DNA of 64,000 nucleotides from Chrysoporthe austroafricana (lineage: Eukaryota; Ascomycota; Sordariomycetes; Diaporthales; Cryphonectriaceae): positions 62,001 to 126,000 of the forward strand of contig JYIP02000003.1 of the NCBI GenBank assembly GCA_001051155.2, given 5' to 3'. Made by a program: the position numbers and the translations under genes. Below are positions 25,302 through 36,549 of this stretch, one piece after another (within the stretch, counting starts at the first letter, position 1; the number at the start of each line of letters is the position of its first letter). The notes beneath the pieces are model-generated. The model was given only the letters and a program-made list of their open reading frames with translations. It was not told the origin of the DNA and did no database searches.

Positions 25302-26613
25302 TAAGTGCGACACGCTATCTGGCATAGCGCCACTCATCGAGTCGGTCGAACACAACAAGGACGGGAAGGAGGATAATAGCATGGGCAGTGCAGTGAATTG
25401 GGACGAGGAAGTCTGTCTGCCTTGGGAACTGAAGAACGATATTCAAGCTATCATTCAGACTGCTTTTCATGATAGCAAGCCTTTACCACAGTCACCGTGG
25501 CCTCTATCAATAGCATCAAACCAGCGTAAGACAGTCGTCCTCACCGGCGCGACAGGCACCCTGGGTAAACACATCTTGCACCTCCTCCTGGTCAGTGCCA
25601 AGGTCGAAAAGGTCGTCTGTATAGTCGTCCGCCGCGAACTGTCCAAGGACCGCCAGCCCGCGCCTCCATCCGACCGCGTCACCTACTACGCCTGTGACCT
25701 GCGCAGTCCGCGCCTTGGCCTCACATTCGACACGCTCGCCACTGAGGCCGGCGCCGTGGTGCACTACGCGGCCGAGGTGTCCCACCTCAAGACCTACGGC
25801 ACCCTCCACGGCGCCGACGTCGGCTCGACCGCCGAGCTGCTGCGCTTATGCGTCCGGGGCGCCCGGAAGCGGCAGCCCGCCCCGGCGCTGCACTTCGTCT
25901 TCAGCGGCGAGGTGGCCATGCTGGGAGGGGGAGGACAACAACACCGCGGCGGCGGCGGTGATGTTGATATCGTGTTCGCCGAGGCCTCAGCCCGGGCCAA
26001 CGGGATCATCCCTTCGGCGCACGACGCCGTCCGCAGCGGTTATGCGGCTACCAAGTGGGTGGCCGAGGATCTCCTTGCGAATGCGGTTCGGGACGCCGCC
26101 AGCACGACAGCCGCCTAGCCTCAGGTCTAGATCCACCGCCCCTCGATCGTCCTGCCTGCGACTGCCTCCGGCAGGCTCGTTTGGGAGGACAAGAGCCCCG
26201 AGGCACCGCTCCTGCGGGCTTTCCTGCACCGCTCGCGCAAGCTTCGCAGCACCCCGAGCAGCCATGACGGGACGCAGCCGTTCTTCCGCGGAGCCATCGA
26301 CCTCGTCTCGGTGAATCAAGTAGCTAGCGATATTGTTTTTTCGATCTTAAGACCGGAAGGGATCGTCATCGGCAGGCATAGTAGCATTATATACAGACAC
26401 CATACGGGCAGCGAGCGTATCTCGATAGAGAATATTAGTAAGTACCTGCAGGACAGCAGCGGGGGAGGGACTACCAAGACTTTAGCAATAATAAGTACAG
26501 ACGAGTGGATATGGAAAGCTAAAGCAGTGGACCTTCACCCTTTACTTGCTGGGTTAGGACGGACTTTTCCGATCCCTAGATTTATTAGAGGATTTATTCC
26601 TATCAAAGTCTAA
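25302..26613 (+). pseudogene. NRPS thioester-reductase (R) domain, broken (last part)
   Basis: This joins to the carrier domain through an 83 nt intron at 25219-25301 (donor GTATGT, branch-like GCTAAC, acceptor GCAG). Splicing gives LVQLFKCDTLSGIAPLIE, the usual end of a carrier domain. The reductase has an NAD(P)-binding motif VVLTGATGTLGKHI (about 25530-25570) and the catalytic YAATK, with Tyr at 26041 and Lys at 26053. It would release the product as an aldehyde or, in some PKS-NRPS enzymes, by Dieckmann-type cyclisation. Two in-frame TAG stops at 26116 and 26128 sit before IHRPSIVLP. The frame then resumes to a natural-looking end at 26613 (HHTGSERISI, DEWIWKAKAVDLHPLL). With the two preceding parts this is one C-A-T-R pseudogene. 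Confidence 0.87.
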
Positions 26614-27699
26614 AAGTTTCAATATTATAATTTAAGAACCTTATTTAAAGTTATTAATAAAATGCTAATTGGTTCATTATACATTATATTATTACATAGC
26701 TTTCAAAATAATGTAAAATTATAAACTATATTACTAATTATAAGAAAGTCGACTTTTATAGTTTGGTTTTTAGTTGTATTACATTATAAACTAACGTGAA
26801 GTTTAGGTTAGAAGAGTAGGCCAGCTCAATAGAATATGGAATACGGAAATATAAATCCAATATCTGTTACAAATGAGCTTTGCTCATTCAAGTAGATTGG
26901 TAAACAGTAGCTAGGCTCTCGAAGACTTGAGACTGCAGTCCATCAACGAGATCCCGGAAACAGAAAAGGCATATTGCTCTTGGCTTAGTACCCTGTCATG
27001 TGCGGATCCACTCATCTATTTCTAACAAGAGAAGATCCCCAAGCTGTGGGGCTTCGCGGGACCGTAATGGTAGTTTTTCTCTGCCTTTTGCTGACGATGA
27101 GGTATGTTGATCACGGGCACGGATAGCTGCTTGGTGGGAATACGACGATGATGATCCAGCTGGTCTCTTATGCAACATACCTTTCTTGAACAAGCGAGCG
27201 CATTTCTGGTCTCAACATTGGGACAAAGGGCAGTTCGAAGTTCCATTCTCTTGTCCAGAATGCATCAGCGAGGGCGGGAAAGACGTGTGAATCGAAGACT
27301 GCGAGAAGGGACAGCTTCACTGCGCTAGTGTTCACGGCCGGGTCCTCCCCTTGGCGACTAGTGCAGGGAAAACCAGGAGGAAACGGGGATCCGCGTTAGG
27401 AGGTGGAACTCAAGAGATTTCTGGTCCCAGCCTGTGATATATGGGAAGGGGGAAATGTGATCAGCAACAGCCTTTAGTCCTGGGCAAAGCAAGGAGATGG
27501 CGTAAACTTGTTCTGATTGGCATAGGCGGCAAAGGTGCTTTCCAGGTTCGCAGCTTCGGTTTAGTTGAATACTGCTGGTCTGCTATCAGATCTGACAATA
27601 AGGACGCATCTTGTCAAGTCAGCAAGAATCGAGTCTATAGGAGGAAGGAAGCAGCGTCAGATATATCGACATACTCGAGGTGGGATATGTTATGAGGGA
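26614..27699. other. Mixed AT/GC stretch without a supported gene
   Basis: The first 250 bp are AT-rich with repeated ATTATAAACT-like words and look like degraded repeat or 3' flank. From 27000 on there are short overlapping frames on both strands without recognisable motifs. Confidence 0.4.
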
Positions 27700-28133
27700 G
27701 TCTGGACAAGGGTATTGTGCTTACCGCGAGAGCTCGTCTCCTGCCATTCCTTTCGCTCGGCGGCGAATTCCGGAGTATGTCCAATCGGCTCCATCAAAGG
27801 TGCGCCGGGCAGGCTGAGAATGTTCATGGGAATCCCCATGAGCCGGAACATCGCTCGTTCAGAGATGAATCACAGACGTCAAGACGTGTTCACATCAGTC
27901 AACAAGATTCTGGAGAACAGTCAGCGCTCCCGCTTAGGCTGGGAGGCCTTGGAGTAGCGTCTCTAGAGGCAGTTGGCGAAGCATAGAAGCCAGCTTCGTG
28001 AGGCCGAGGACGGCTTCAGAAACCTCCACTTCGGCCGGCCACTGGCTCTCAAAGACGACAAGGCGTCCCTGGACAAGCTCAAAAAGTACGGCGTCCAGAT
28101 AGATATCTGTCTAACACAAAAGAGAGTGAAAAT
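27700..28133 (+). pseudogene. Unrecognised eroded coding region with helical, charged C-terminus
   Basis: A single + frame reads MGIPMSRNIARSEMNH...NKILENSQRSRLGWEALE, then two TAG codons (27956 and 27965 area), then continues as RQLAKHRSQLREAEDGFRNL and HFGRPLALKDD to KKYGVQIDI. Both stops fall where CAG (Gln) would fit, so this looks like a RIP-hit exon. The C-terminal part is rich in heptad-like charged residues, suggesting a coiled coil. Its start is not defined and I do not recognise the family. The last about 35 bp belong to a short repeat shared with 49.69 kb. Confidence 0.4.
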
Positions 28134-28225
28134 AGCTGTATGAAGCTCAGCCATAGATATGTAAGAGCACGGAATAGTCAGGGTTAGGGTACTGGTGGCT
28201 CCACTTTTCCACATAAGCACCCACT
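28096..28225 (+). repeat. Short dispersed repeat, less mutated copy
   Basis: About 125 bp that match 49690-49815 (both contain ATCTGTCTA...CAAAAGAGAGTGAAAATAG and AGGGTTAGGGT). Differences are mostly C to T or G to A towards the 49.69 kb copy. It covers the end of the eroded coding region above and its 3' flank. Confidence 0.65.
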
Positions 28226-28539
28226 TCAGGTCTATGTTATGACATTAAAATCCCTGACTTGACCCTCATCCTTCTCTGACCCTTGGGCATAGAACTAGCA
28301 ATGGAAGAGATCACGCACAAGCTTTGGCAGCCACAGTCACCTTAACAACCACAGCCTTACAAGATTCCTCATCACAATCGGTACGATGTTCGAGGGCTTC
28401 GCACTCCGCCACATCCCCGGCCTCATGTTCGTAAAGCCCGAGACTCATGGTCTCGTCCTGAGAAGGATACCTTTCTATCCCTTAAAAGACGCGTGGACAG
28501 GCCTACTGACACTTGAGATCAATTAGCGTCGCATCGACC

Positions 28540-28878
28540 ATGACGTTTGGTGGCATTTGGCCGCTCTTCAACGCTCGTGGTGCGACGCTTGAGTTTGGCT
28601 TTCCGGCCAGAATAGCCGACACACCTGCAGCTGCCCCAGTCATGGTGATCGGACAAGCTCGTACCACTGCTGTTGGTCTTCTAGTGCTTCTTTTCTACAC
28701 CCAGAACCAATGGGATCTCATAGATACAGTGATGTCTGTGACAGGTGCGTATGCTGGGTTGGTTGACAGCTATGTCGTGTGGAAAGAGGGCAATCCTCGC
28801 CAGGCCGTTTTCCGCTTGATCACTTCTGGGCTCATTTCCGCTTGGGGATACGCTGGCTGGACAGCACCACGCAACTAG
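28540..28878 (+). CDS. Small DUF4267-like membrane protein
   Basis: From the first in-frame ATG the product is 112 residues. The sequence LFNARGATLEFGFP, then GQARTTAVGLLVLLFYTQNQ, then GAYAGLVDSYVVWKEG and FRLITSGLISAWGYAGWT follow the pattern of the DUF4267 family: small proteins with three or four membrane segments, often near metabolic gene clusters, function unknown. The frame is open to 28510. The family usually has one more N-terminal helix, so a short upstream exon (perhaps around 28394-28440, HIPGLMF) is likely but could not be joined in frame with confidence. No internal stop. Confidence 0.6.
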   Translation: MTFGGIWPLFNARGATLEFGFPARIADTPAAAPVMVIGQARTTAVGLLVLLFYTQNQWDLIDTVMSVTGAYAGLVDSYVVWKEGNPRQAVFRLITSGLISAWGYAGWTAPRN

Positions 28879-29367
28879 CTCATCCATATCACATTTATGA
28901 GTCCACCGGTGTCTCTCCTGAATCTTTACCTGCAGGCGACTAGCAATTTAGCGCAACATCACCTTCTAGCAGGGTTTAGTGGCATTGTGATATGGAACAG
29001 CACACATGAACAACTTCTCACCGAATCGATAGAGATTGCTTTGCATCTACGGTCGTCTTTCAATGCTTCACATTGAAAGCAGCTCCATCCTTCAGGACAA
29101 TCCGCGAGGTTCGCTCCAGGGACTATGATGCTGTAGGTGACCCTTGAACCATGCTCCGTGGTGGTCTTTGAAACCAAAGTAGCACGCAGAGCCATGTATT
29201 AGAATGACGCAAAATTTAAGTGCCTAATTTTCAGATGATTCATAATCTTAACGAGATGATTCTTGTCACTAGCAGTGATAGCATGCCATTCTTCAAAAAT
29301 CACATCGTTGTTGGTGCTAGTCGAGCTTATGCCGAATAACTAACATACGCATCTCGTCCGCTATGCA
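28879..29367. other. Intergenic stretch, no supported gene
   Basis: Short frames only (for example 28959-29195 on the - strand), without motifs. It is the 3' flank of the DUF4267-like gene and is not strongly AT-biased. Confidence 0.4.
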
Positions 29368-30102
29368 CTACCGGAAGAGAGGAGAGGATGAGTATCGCCG
29401 GGAGAGGTAAGAGACCTGAATAGCCGTGCTGGATTGGCGCTGCATTTCTACAAGCTCAAGTTTCCTACTGAGAAGGGCATAAGGAAAATCTTTTCGACTA
29501 CTGGTACGACATGATGCACGAACACATGGTCCGTAATATTTTAGCAGCAAGAATATCTTACAGGCTGTACAAGGGCTTCCGAATGCGATAGCGAAGAAAT
29601 ATGGTTGCACTTATAGCTCGAAGACCTCCAGATCAGACTCACTTGGAACGTCGCTCAAAGATCTAGCATGACGCCACCAATCAAATCGAGGCAGCGCGAA
29701 AGTGAAGCACGGGGACCTTCAAGTTCTCGACAGCCTATCAAGCCACCTACCTAGTCTTGAGCTTCTCAGTGGGGCCAGCTCACCAGCTATCACGCTAAAG
29801 ACATGGAACAGAACACTGTGCACCGTTAACGAGAAGAAGACTAGAAGGTTTGGTCAAAAAGGCCGATAGGATATGTCAGATAGCAAGCTTGACACGTCCA
29901 TAGTCTTCTCAAGCGTGCCAAAGTAGGTCCTGGGCCGGGAAATAAAGGGGGAAACCCGCTCAGCCAAGTATGCTTCCAGGTACGATGGGTCAGTGCTACC
30001 ACAGATCCTGAATCTGGCGAAACCTTTAGGTATATCGCTTGGGACAAATACCATCATATATTTCCAGTCAAGAAGGTCAGTTTTCCATTGTGCTCGGTGC
30101 AT
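29368..30102 (-). pseudogene. Unrecognised - strand ORF fragments, possible eroded gene
   Basis: Two frames on the same strand look coding. One at 29854-30102 contains LLDWKYMMVFVPSDIPKGFA, RFRICGSTDPSYLEAYLAER and TLEKTMDVSSLLSD. The other at 29368-29610 contains FAIAFGSPCTA and LLSRKLELVEMQRQSSTA, with a GTAAGA...CAG stretch inside it that could be an intron. No family was recognised and I could not build a continuous model. It may be a decayed gene or a pair of exons separated by lesions. Confidence 0.3.
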
Positions 30103-30933
30103 GAAAAGGATGGGGAGCAGCTTACTTGCCTAGGGCTCGAATCTGCGGGCTCAAAGCCGAATGCCAACGACTAGGGCTTGCGTTTATCTGTAATGCAAGA
30201 CGGTTTAATTAGGAACAAAATTCGCTCTGACAAGTAAGACATTACGAAAAGTATAGCTAATGTATTACAAATATTTAATACAAAACTCATAAAACATAAC
30301 CAGAAAGAAACGAAGAAAAAAGTCGAAAAGGTTTAATATACTAAGCGCTGCTTATAAGAATATAATGAACACAGAAATAAAAAATACAAAGCAATGCGAT
30401 AATCAATATATTATAATCAATATCGAATTAATTTAAGTTGCGTTTTTTTCTAAATTAAAACCTCGGGCTTATCTAATAGACACTTCGGAAAACCGCGGAC
30501 TACTATGCTCGCTTTCAACCTTCGGAGCTGAGGCTCCAGGATACTGCGGATTTTTTCTTCAGAACAGATTAGCGGTTCTGCTCTAGAGTTTATCTTCTCA
30601 CAAAACCCATTGCAATTTCAGTATCACTTCAATCTTCCCGGACACTTATTGAGCTAAAGTTTCTAGCATATTAAAAAACAAAAGTCCTAAGCTCAATTTA
30701 TATTCAATTCCTGGAGGTAGGCCGCTGTATAGCAGCTGGAAACGCGGCTTAGTTGGCTTTAGCCTGAACTACTTACTGTGCCTTTGGAATATATTTATTC
30801 TAGAAGGAATACTATAATTTTGAAACTATTATATTCGATACAACAGCCCTTTTTTTTTCAATTGAAATATATAGTGTTATTAGGTGATAATGCATAACTA
30901 ACTTTAAAAGGTAATGCGATAGATTGTACACCT
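30103..30933. other. AT-rich 3' flank of the FAD oxidase gene
   Basis: AT-rich from about 30190 to 30480 and again from 30780, with a GC-rich patch at 30480-30620 that contains the hairpin GGAGCTGAGGCTCC. No coding frame seen. It probably contains the terminator of the convergent or downstream gene. Confidence 0.4.
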
Positions 30934-32825
30934 TTATCCACGGCATAGCCGTCCGGTAGAATCGATCTGCCATTGATCACTTCCGACACAAGTTGGGCAG
31001 TAGAAAAGGGACTGAGGATCGTAGCGGAACTTGATGGCTAGAAGCTTAGAGTAGTTTTCGCCATAGAAATCAACCTTCCAGTCGGGGTCGTTAAGGTCCG
31101 CTTCGTTCATGTACGCACCGCTGTTGGGAGCTAAAGTTTTCATGAAGCCGATCTTAGTGTACGTGATGTCATCGTAAATCTCCTGCTTCTCATCTTGAGT
31201 CATATCGGTACTAAGGATGCGCGCGACGGTCTGGTGCACATAGGCCTTCCGCCAGGCCGGGAGCACGCTGGAGTAGGTCTGGGAAGCATCCTCCCATACT
31301 TTGCCGCCAGATACCATGGACATGACATTGACGACGTGCTGGCCGGCATCGCCGGCCAAGACTTCGACGAGCTCACGCACAGAAGAAGCGTTGCTCAAAG
31401 AAGGCCCATCAAGGAGACGAGAGCCAGAAGCAGACATGATGCCAACAGGGGATGTATCAGCGCTAGTGTTGGCGAAAAAAGTCCAGTAGTCAGGATAGGT
31501 CACATAGTTGGAATAGACGTAGAGGCTGTCGTTGTACAGGCTGATCTTATCGACCAGGCGCTGGCCAGCCGCGACAGCATAATCGAAAGTGCCGTTCAGA
31601 GTGTAGATGTTATGGGTGTAGCCCGTAGTGTAGTTGTTAAAGAGAGCTGACTGACCACCGTATTGCCAGTGGCTGTAGCCCGCAAAACCGGCGTCGACTA
31701 GGCCTGGGACCTCTAGGTAGAGATCCGCTAGGGCGTCAAGAAAGGTTTCGTTGGCAGTGGTGTCCAGGGGCGCGAAGTTGAGTTCCTGCACCGTTACGTT
31801 GACTTGGGGATAGATCTTGACTGTGGTGGACACGATGATTCCATATGTACCCGGGCCGCCACCCCGGATTGCGTAGTAGAGGTCCTGGTTCTGGCATGCG
31901 TTGGCCGTAACCAGTGTGCCATTGGCCAAGACAACCTCAGCCTCCAGAATCTGGTCCGCGCCGAGACCGAAAGTGTGGCTGCCTGGTCCATGTCCACCGC
32001 CCTGCACCCAGCCGCCGGTGCCGCAGACGGTCGCACTTCCGCCGCCGACAACAATAAAGTTGTTGTCTTTGGCGAAAGAGTAGCCCTCTCCCCACATGTA
32101 TGCACCGGACATCTTCATGGCAGAGCCGTCCCATCCGGACGCGGTGCAACCGGTCGAAGACTCGAACTTGCCCTGGATGGTTATGCCTTGGCGGAAGTAG
32201 CGAAGCCACACCTCTAGACTCCCGTACCCATCGCTGCGTCCAAGGATATCGTGTCCGGTGCTCTTGATCACGATTCTCACATTATTCTCCTGTGCAAATT
32301 GTAGAGTTGCCACGATGTCGTCGACCTCCGTCACGTTGACGGCATACCGAGGATTAGTTCCGATAGTGCAAGAGTCGGCGGTAACCTCCGTGGAATTGGC
32401 AGCCACCTCGATAGGAGGACACGTAATATTCACGGGAAAATCCAAGCCAATAGGGTTCGCTGAGACATAAGTGTCTTGATACCATCCTACCAGAACCTTG
32501 GCGCAGGCAGCCTCATCGTAGTCCGGGCCTGGATAACAAGGAAGAGCAATAGGCTCAGTAGCGATGAGCTTTCCAGACACCGTTGCATTCAGCTTAGCCC
32601 AGCTCCTAGCAGAGGGCCAGCAAGTATCGTCGGGCGTCTGATCACCAGCAGGAGGATGTCAGCTAATTCCACTTCTTCTTTTGATAAAACGGTAACAAAT
32701 CGCTCCTATGAGGCGGTAGAGTTGGTGAGGGCTATTTCACTTACGCATTTGCACGAAGTCTTCGCATTGGCGCCTATGGCAGCTAGGCCTAAGATCGGCA
32801 GCGCCCACAGCGATTTGGTTGACAT
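30934..32825 (-). CDS. Secreted FAD-linked oxidase, berberine bridge enzyme-like
   Basis: Two exons, 32825-32745 and 32637-30934, separated by a 107 nt intron (GTAAGT...CAG, phase 0), giving 594 residues. The N-terminus MSTKSLWALPILGLAAIGANA is a signal peptide. Splicing yields CKCTPDDTCWPS, the typical start of fungal BBE-like oxidases. The FAD-binding PCMH fold follows: STGHDILGRS (His156 is the expected covalent FAD link) and GGWVQGGGHG. The usual Cys partner position in GCPTVG is serine here (GSATVC, Cys232 lies three residues later), so FAD may be bound through one link only. The C-terminus FYCPTCVGSDQW...GRLCR is the BBE domain. Several N-X-S/T sites fit secretion. It uses O2 to oxidise alcohols, sugars or secondary metabolites; the substrate is unknown. 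Intact, about 4 kb from the NRPS remnant and divergent in strand. Confidence 0.93.
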
Positions 32826-34080
32826 CTTGTTTTGCTATACCGCGTTTTCTTTCCGTTTTTCTTTTCGTTAATCGGACTCTGCAGCACACATCTCAAGGTC
32901 TTTGCAGAAAGGTAGTCGTAGGATTTCAAACCATGCAAGTCATGAATATAGATATGCTGTGCCATGAGAAGACCGGTAGACCTTATATCACTATGGATGT
33001 GACCTTCCTTCCTGCACTTCAACTTCATTATCGACATAGCCTTAAAAGATGGCTGCTTGGTGAAAAAGTGGGGGAGCGAGACCGAAGTTGAAACCCGAGA
33101 AAAAAAGAGGAGAGGGCGGGCTTAGTGGGCCACTTAGCGGCAAGCGCATGACAACGTGATATTGGTATTGCAGGCACCCCCTTAATAGTAAAAGCGGGGA
33201 TTCATTTGCTAGGTTAGGGTGAGGGTCAGGCACAGCCTTTCGGGCTTCGGGTTAGAATTACGGTTAGAGCTGGTGAAAATCGGCGCACGGTCGCTAGTAA
33301 GTGCCCGGCGCTCCGTGTTATAACCTAGGCCAAAACGACGACCCTATGCAAGAACCTAGTTTAGCCCGTCAAAGAAGAAAGACACCTGTGAGCACTGGTC
33401 GACCAGGTTCTCAATCACCCTGTGCAGCCGCTCTCGCTTGTGCATAATACGTTCTTCATTTCATAACACCAATGTTGCCATGTCCTGTCGAGCTGGGTCG
33501 CTAGCACCGAGTACATTTGACACTCGAGCATATCCACCTCGTCCGATAGGAAGTGGTAGATGACGACAGCTCCGACATTATTGCCCGTCTCGAGAACCTC
33601 TTGAATTAACCCTTACCTTAAATGTACACTGTTGCTGTTCAGATTAGTTAAGAAATTTTCATTTGTGTAAATTACAATTCAATTTTTCTTTTTTAGCTTT
33701 TCTATAATAGCTATATACTAGACAGAGATGAAGTTTAATAAATAGTACAAAATTCGATTGAAAGCTATTGCAGCTTTGAGTTATTCATCATTTGCTTCTG
33801 CTCTAATACAACCTTGCATCTTGGTTTAGACTTTGTCTGTATAATTGGAACTAGAAGCTCTCGCGAAACCCTTCTTCTCAAAAGGAGGATAGATATGTTT
33901 GATAGTTTTTACTATATCTGAGTCTTCGTTTCTAATGCTATGGCTCTCAGTTCTTACGAAATGGATACCGTGCTGGAGAAAGTTCCTTGTCTTTTACAAG
34001 AAGAATCTCCAGCACGTTTCGGCGTTTACAGCGTACAGTTTCCTTTATAGCACTTCCATCACTTATATTATCTCCCGCTT
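32826..34080. other. Upstream region of the FAD oxidase gene and flank, no supported gene
   Basis: The first few hundred bases should hold the promoter of the - strand oxidase gene. A TTAGGGT-like stretch near 33210-33260 is not a telomere array. From 33600 the sequence becomes AT-richer. Frames such as 33899-34135 (+) overlap a better - strand reading (see next entry). Confidence 0.4.
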
Positions 34081-34089
34081 TGAAAAATT

Positions 34090-35000
34090 TCTCAAATGCT
34101 GCAGCCGGAGGGGCGTGAGCGGCATTAGAATATAGCGCTATATATGGCGCCGGCTTAGTAGGGTCTGTACCAGACTCGATAATGAGGGCAACGATAGCGT
34201 CAGGGAAGGAATGTCGGATAAGAAGGCTATCTATCGTACAGCCAAAGGACCTAGTCGTACCCCTGCCCAGCTATACCCCTATTTCACGGAGGAAATTACA
34301 AATGAATCGCCAGTGATACATACCCATATCCCACTTTAGTACTGACTCATGGTCTCTACTGAGTCGGTAACTGCTTCATCATCCTTAGAACTTTTAAGGT
34401 TTATATTGCCTTTTCATTGGGTCCTGGGCAGCTCCACAGAACTACATTGTAAGTATTGACATACAGCTCGGCTGGAATCAGAAAGAAAGTGAAGTATTTG
34501 ATGTCTCAGTCGTATTTATATGCCCTTGAAATCAAGATATGGATGGTGTTCCTGAAACACCATTGAATATCCCTCATCATGATAAATACTAATAGACAGG
34601 TACGATAATAGATTCCAGAGTCTGAGGCAAGCTGTTAATCGAGGTTAGGTTATATGCACACTTCATAGTAGCGTTGTCCGTCTAGAAACTGCAATAGGAA
34701 AAAAGTGTAGATCTGCTGCGTAGTCCCTTCCAACGAGCTGGTATTCGGTGTCACTGGGTTGATGCCACTCTCGACCCACATCTCTCGCAGCAAGGAGTTG
34801 ACGTATTGAAAAACCAATTCCTGGTACGTTGGCCTCGCACTTACCTGTCGCAGAGTTGTACATTGTCACCGCGTCCTCAAAATTTGAGCTTGGCAGGTGA
34901 AAATCCATACCCGTCGGCGCTCCTCGTCAAATTCCACAGTTTTGAGCAAGCTCAGCGACTACTGATGGCACAAAGAACGCCATCTCTGCGAGTATCTGCT
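34090..35000 (-). pseudogene. Unrecognised decayed gene fragments
   Basis: On the - strand, 34990-34850 reads MAFFVPSVVAELAQNCGI, a TGA, then APTGMDFHLPSSNFEDAVTM. A neighbouring frame continues with ELVFQYVNSLLREMWVESGI and TTQQIYTFFLLQFLDGQRYY. Further on, 34330-34090 reads MYHWRFICNFLREIGV, a TAG, and DSLLIRHSFPDAIVALIIES. The composition and length of these pieces suggest one former gene broken by a stop and frame changes. I do not recognise the family. Confidence 0.35.
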
Positions 35001-35030
35001 AGAGAGCTTCTGATAGGCTTCATGCTGTAA

Positions 35031-35889
35031 CGATTCCGACTGATACAGGTGCGATAGCCGAAAGAAATAACCTGAAAGAGGAATATTGAGAGGCCGGTTC
35101 CCTGCATTTCTCTGATGCTCAGCGCATTATTTTTATCAATGAATACTTCAATAATTAATCTCTGTCACGGATTCTAGCTTTTGAGGCCGATTTCCTCTGT
35201 TCAAGGTTGCAGTAAGTCGGCTCATTGCGATCGTTCATCTTAATACTCTAGCCATCGATTCATGTTTCCCCTGGCAAATCTATTTCTGGCAAGATTGGAA
35301 TCTGGAGGTTATCGATTATTTCAATAGATACGGAATGCTAGAATAATACCGTTGATGAATTGTAAGACTTGCGGGAAATAGTAGAGAACGAGTCGTATTC
35401 GAGGCTATCTACATAATATAATCTTTTTTAATAAAATGTTAATTATAGGAAATGGTACTTAAGTATCTCGTAGTTTGAGCGACGCTCGCTTAATAGTCGT
35501 ATAGAAAACTTAAGCGATACCCTTTAAGGAAATGTGAACAAAGGTGCGAGTGCTGTCTCTGAGTTAGAGCGTAAAATATTCAAACTGTTTGGTGAGCTCG
35601 ACAGCTTTGTATTTCGGGGCTCGAACTTTCTCTAAAACAAACACTGTTTACTTAAACCTAGATCCGAATTTCAGTATAGTCTGGCTATAAACACTCTTTA
35701 CAAAAGCAGGCCATTAGCTAGGAAAGATTATCGATAATATACGCTTTAGAATAATAATGCATTGTAATGATTCTTCTAGCTTTTTTTTGCTTAGCAGCAA
35801 TTAATTATTGAATTTTCAAACAACTAATATCTTTCTATTTTTCTCTTCTGTGAACAGTAATCTTAATTCATAAGCTCACGGGGTAGCAA
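35031..35889. other. AT-leaning intergenic stretch, nothing recognised
   Basis: No frame above about 60 codons with coding character and no repeat relation to the rest of the window was found. It ends at the TA where the Fot1-type transposon starts. Confidence 0.4.
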
Positions 35890-35891
35890 TA

Positions 35892-35940
35892 AGTCGGACC
35901 CGGTATTTCCGGACCCCCCCTAGTTCCGGACCCCCTCCCG
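35892..35940 (+). repeat. Left terminal inverted repeat of the Fot1-type element
   Basis: Starts AGTCGGACCCGGTATTTCC and contains two GTCCGG-type repeats separated by a C-run. It matches the reverse complement of 45004-45053 with one length difference in a C-run. Almost no RIP change, although the interior is RIP-hit. Confidence 0.93.
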
Positions 35941-36119
35941 AGCCATACCGCCACTTTAACTACCTCTATATACTTAACGTTTTCTCTTTCATTTCTTTTC
36001 CAAATAGCTTTATATTTTTACCAGATATCAATATAAACGCAATGAAGACCTATTCCGAAAAAGAAGTAGCTGAGGCTATTAATGCTATCAGAAATGGCTT
36101 ATCTATTAAAAAGGCCTCC

Positions 36120-36549
36120 TGTTATGAACCTACGGATGGAACCAGGGCGGGGAAACAGACAGACGACCCACTACCGGAAACACCCCAGAAGGAAATGTAA
36201 CTTCCGGGATTACGCGAGGGTTAGGGTTAGATAAGATAAGGATTACCAGATCACCTGGTAAGCCGGTAAGCCATGCTTACCAGCTTACTTGGTAAGCTAG
36301 CAAGCCCCAATTACGGGAAAGGTATATAGATAGTAATCGAGCATCTATCGGAAGAACAATTATAGTTTTCCTCAATTGTCAATCTAAGTATTAACTAGAC
36401 CTTACTATTAATAGCCTTATTGGCTTATGAACATTGCGATACTTGGTAAACTTATCCTGAAGCTTAAAACCGTACTTGGTACCGCTCTTGTTAGCATAAA
36501 CCCTTTGATTCTATAATACATTTTAGGATACGCTATAGCGTTTATAACA
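36120..36549 (+). repeat. 5' LTR of copy C
   Basis: Starts TGTTATGAACC and ends TTTATAACA. It contains a palindrome-rich GGTAAGC/GCTTACC block (about 36250-36300) and a TATATAGAT box near 36325. The sequence TTTTGATAACTC directly after the LTR is the probable primer-binding site. Confidence 0.93.

Noticed and set aside
36220..36232. TTAGGGTTAG telomere-like words in the chromovirus LTR (also near 28180, 43090 and 49750)
   Set aside because: Only one or two units each and embedded in repeats that recur internally; not a telomere array.
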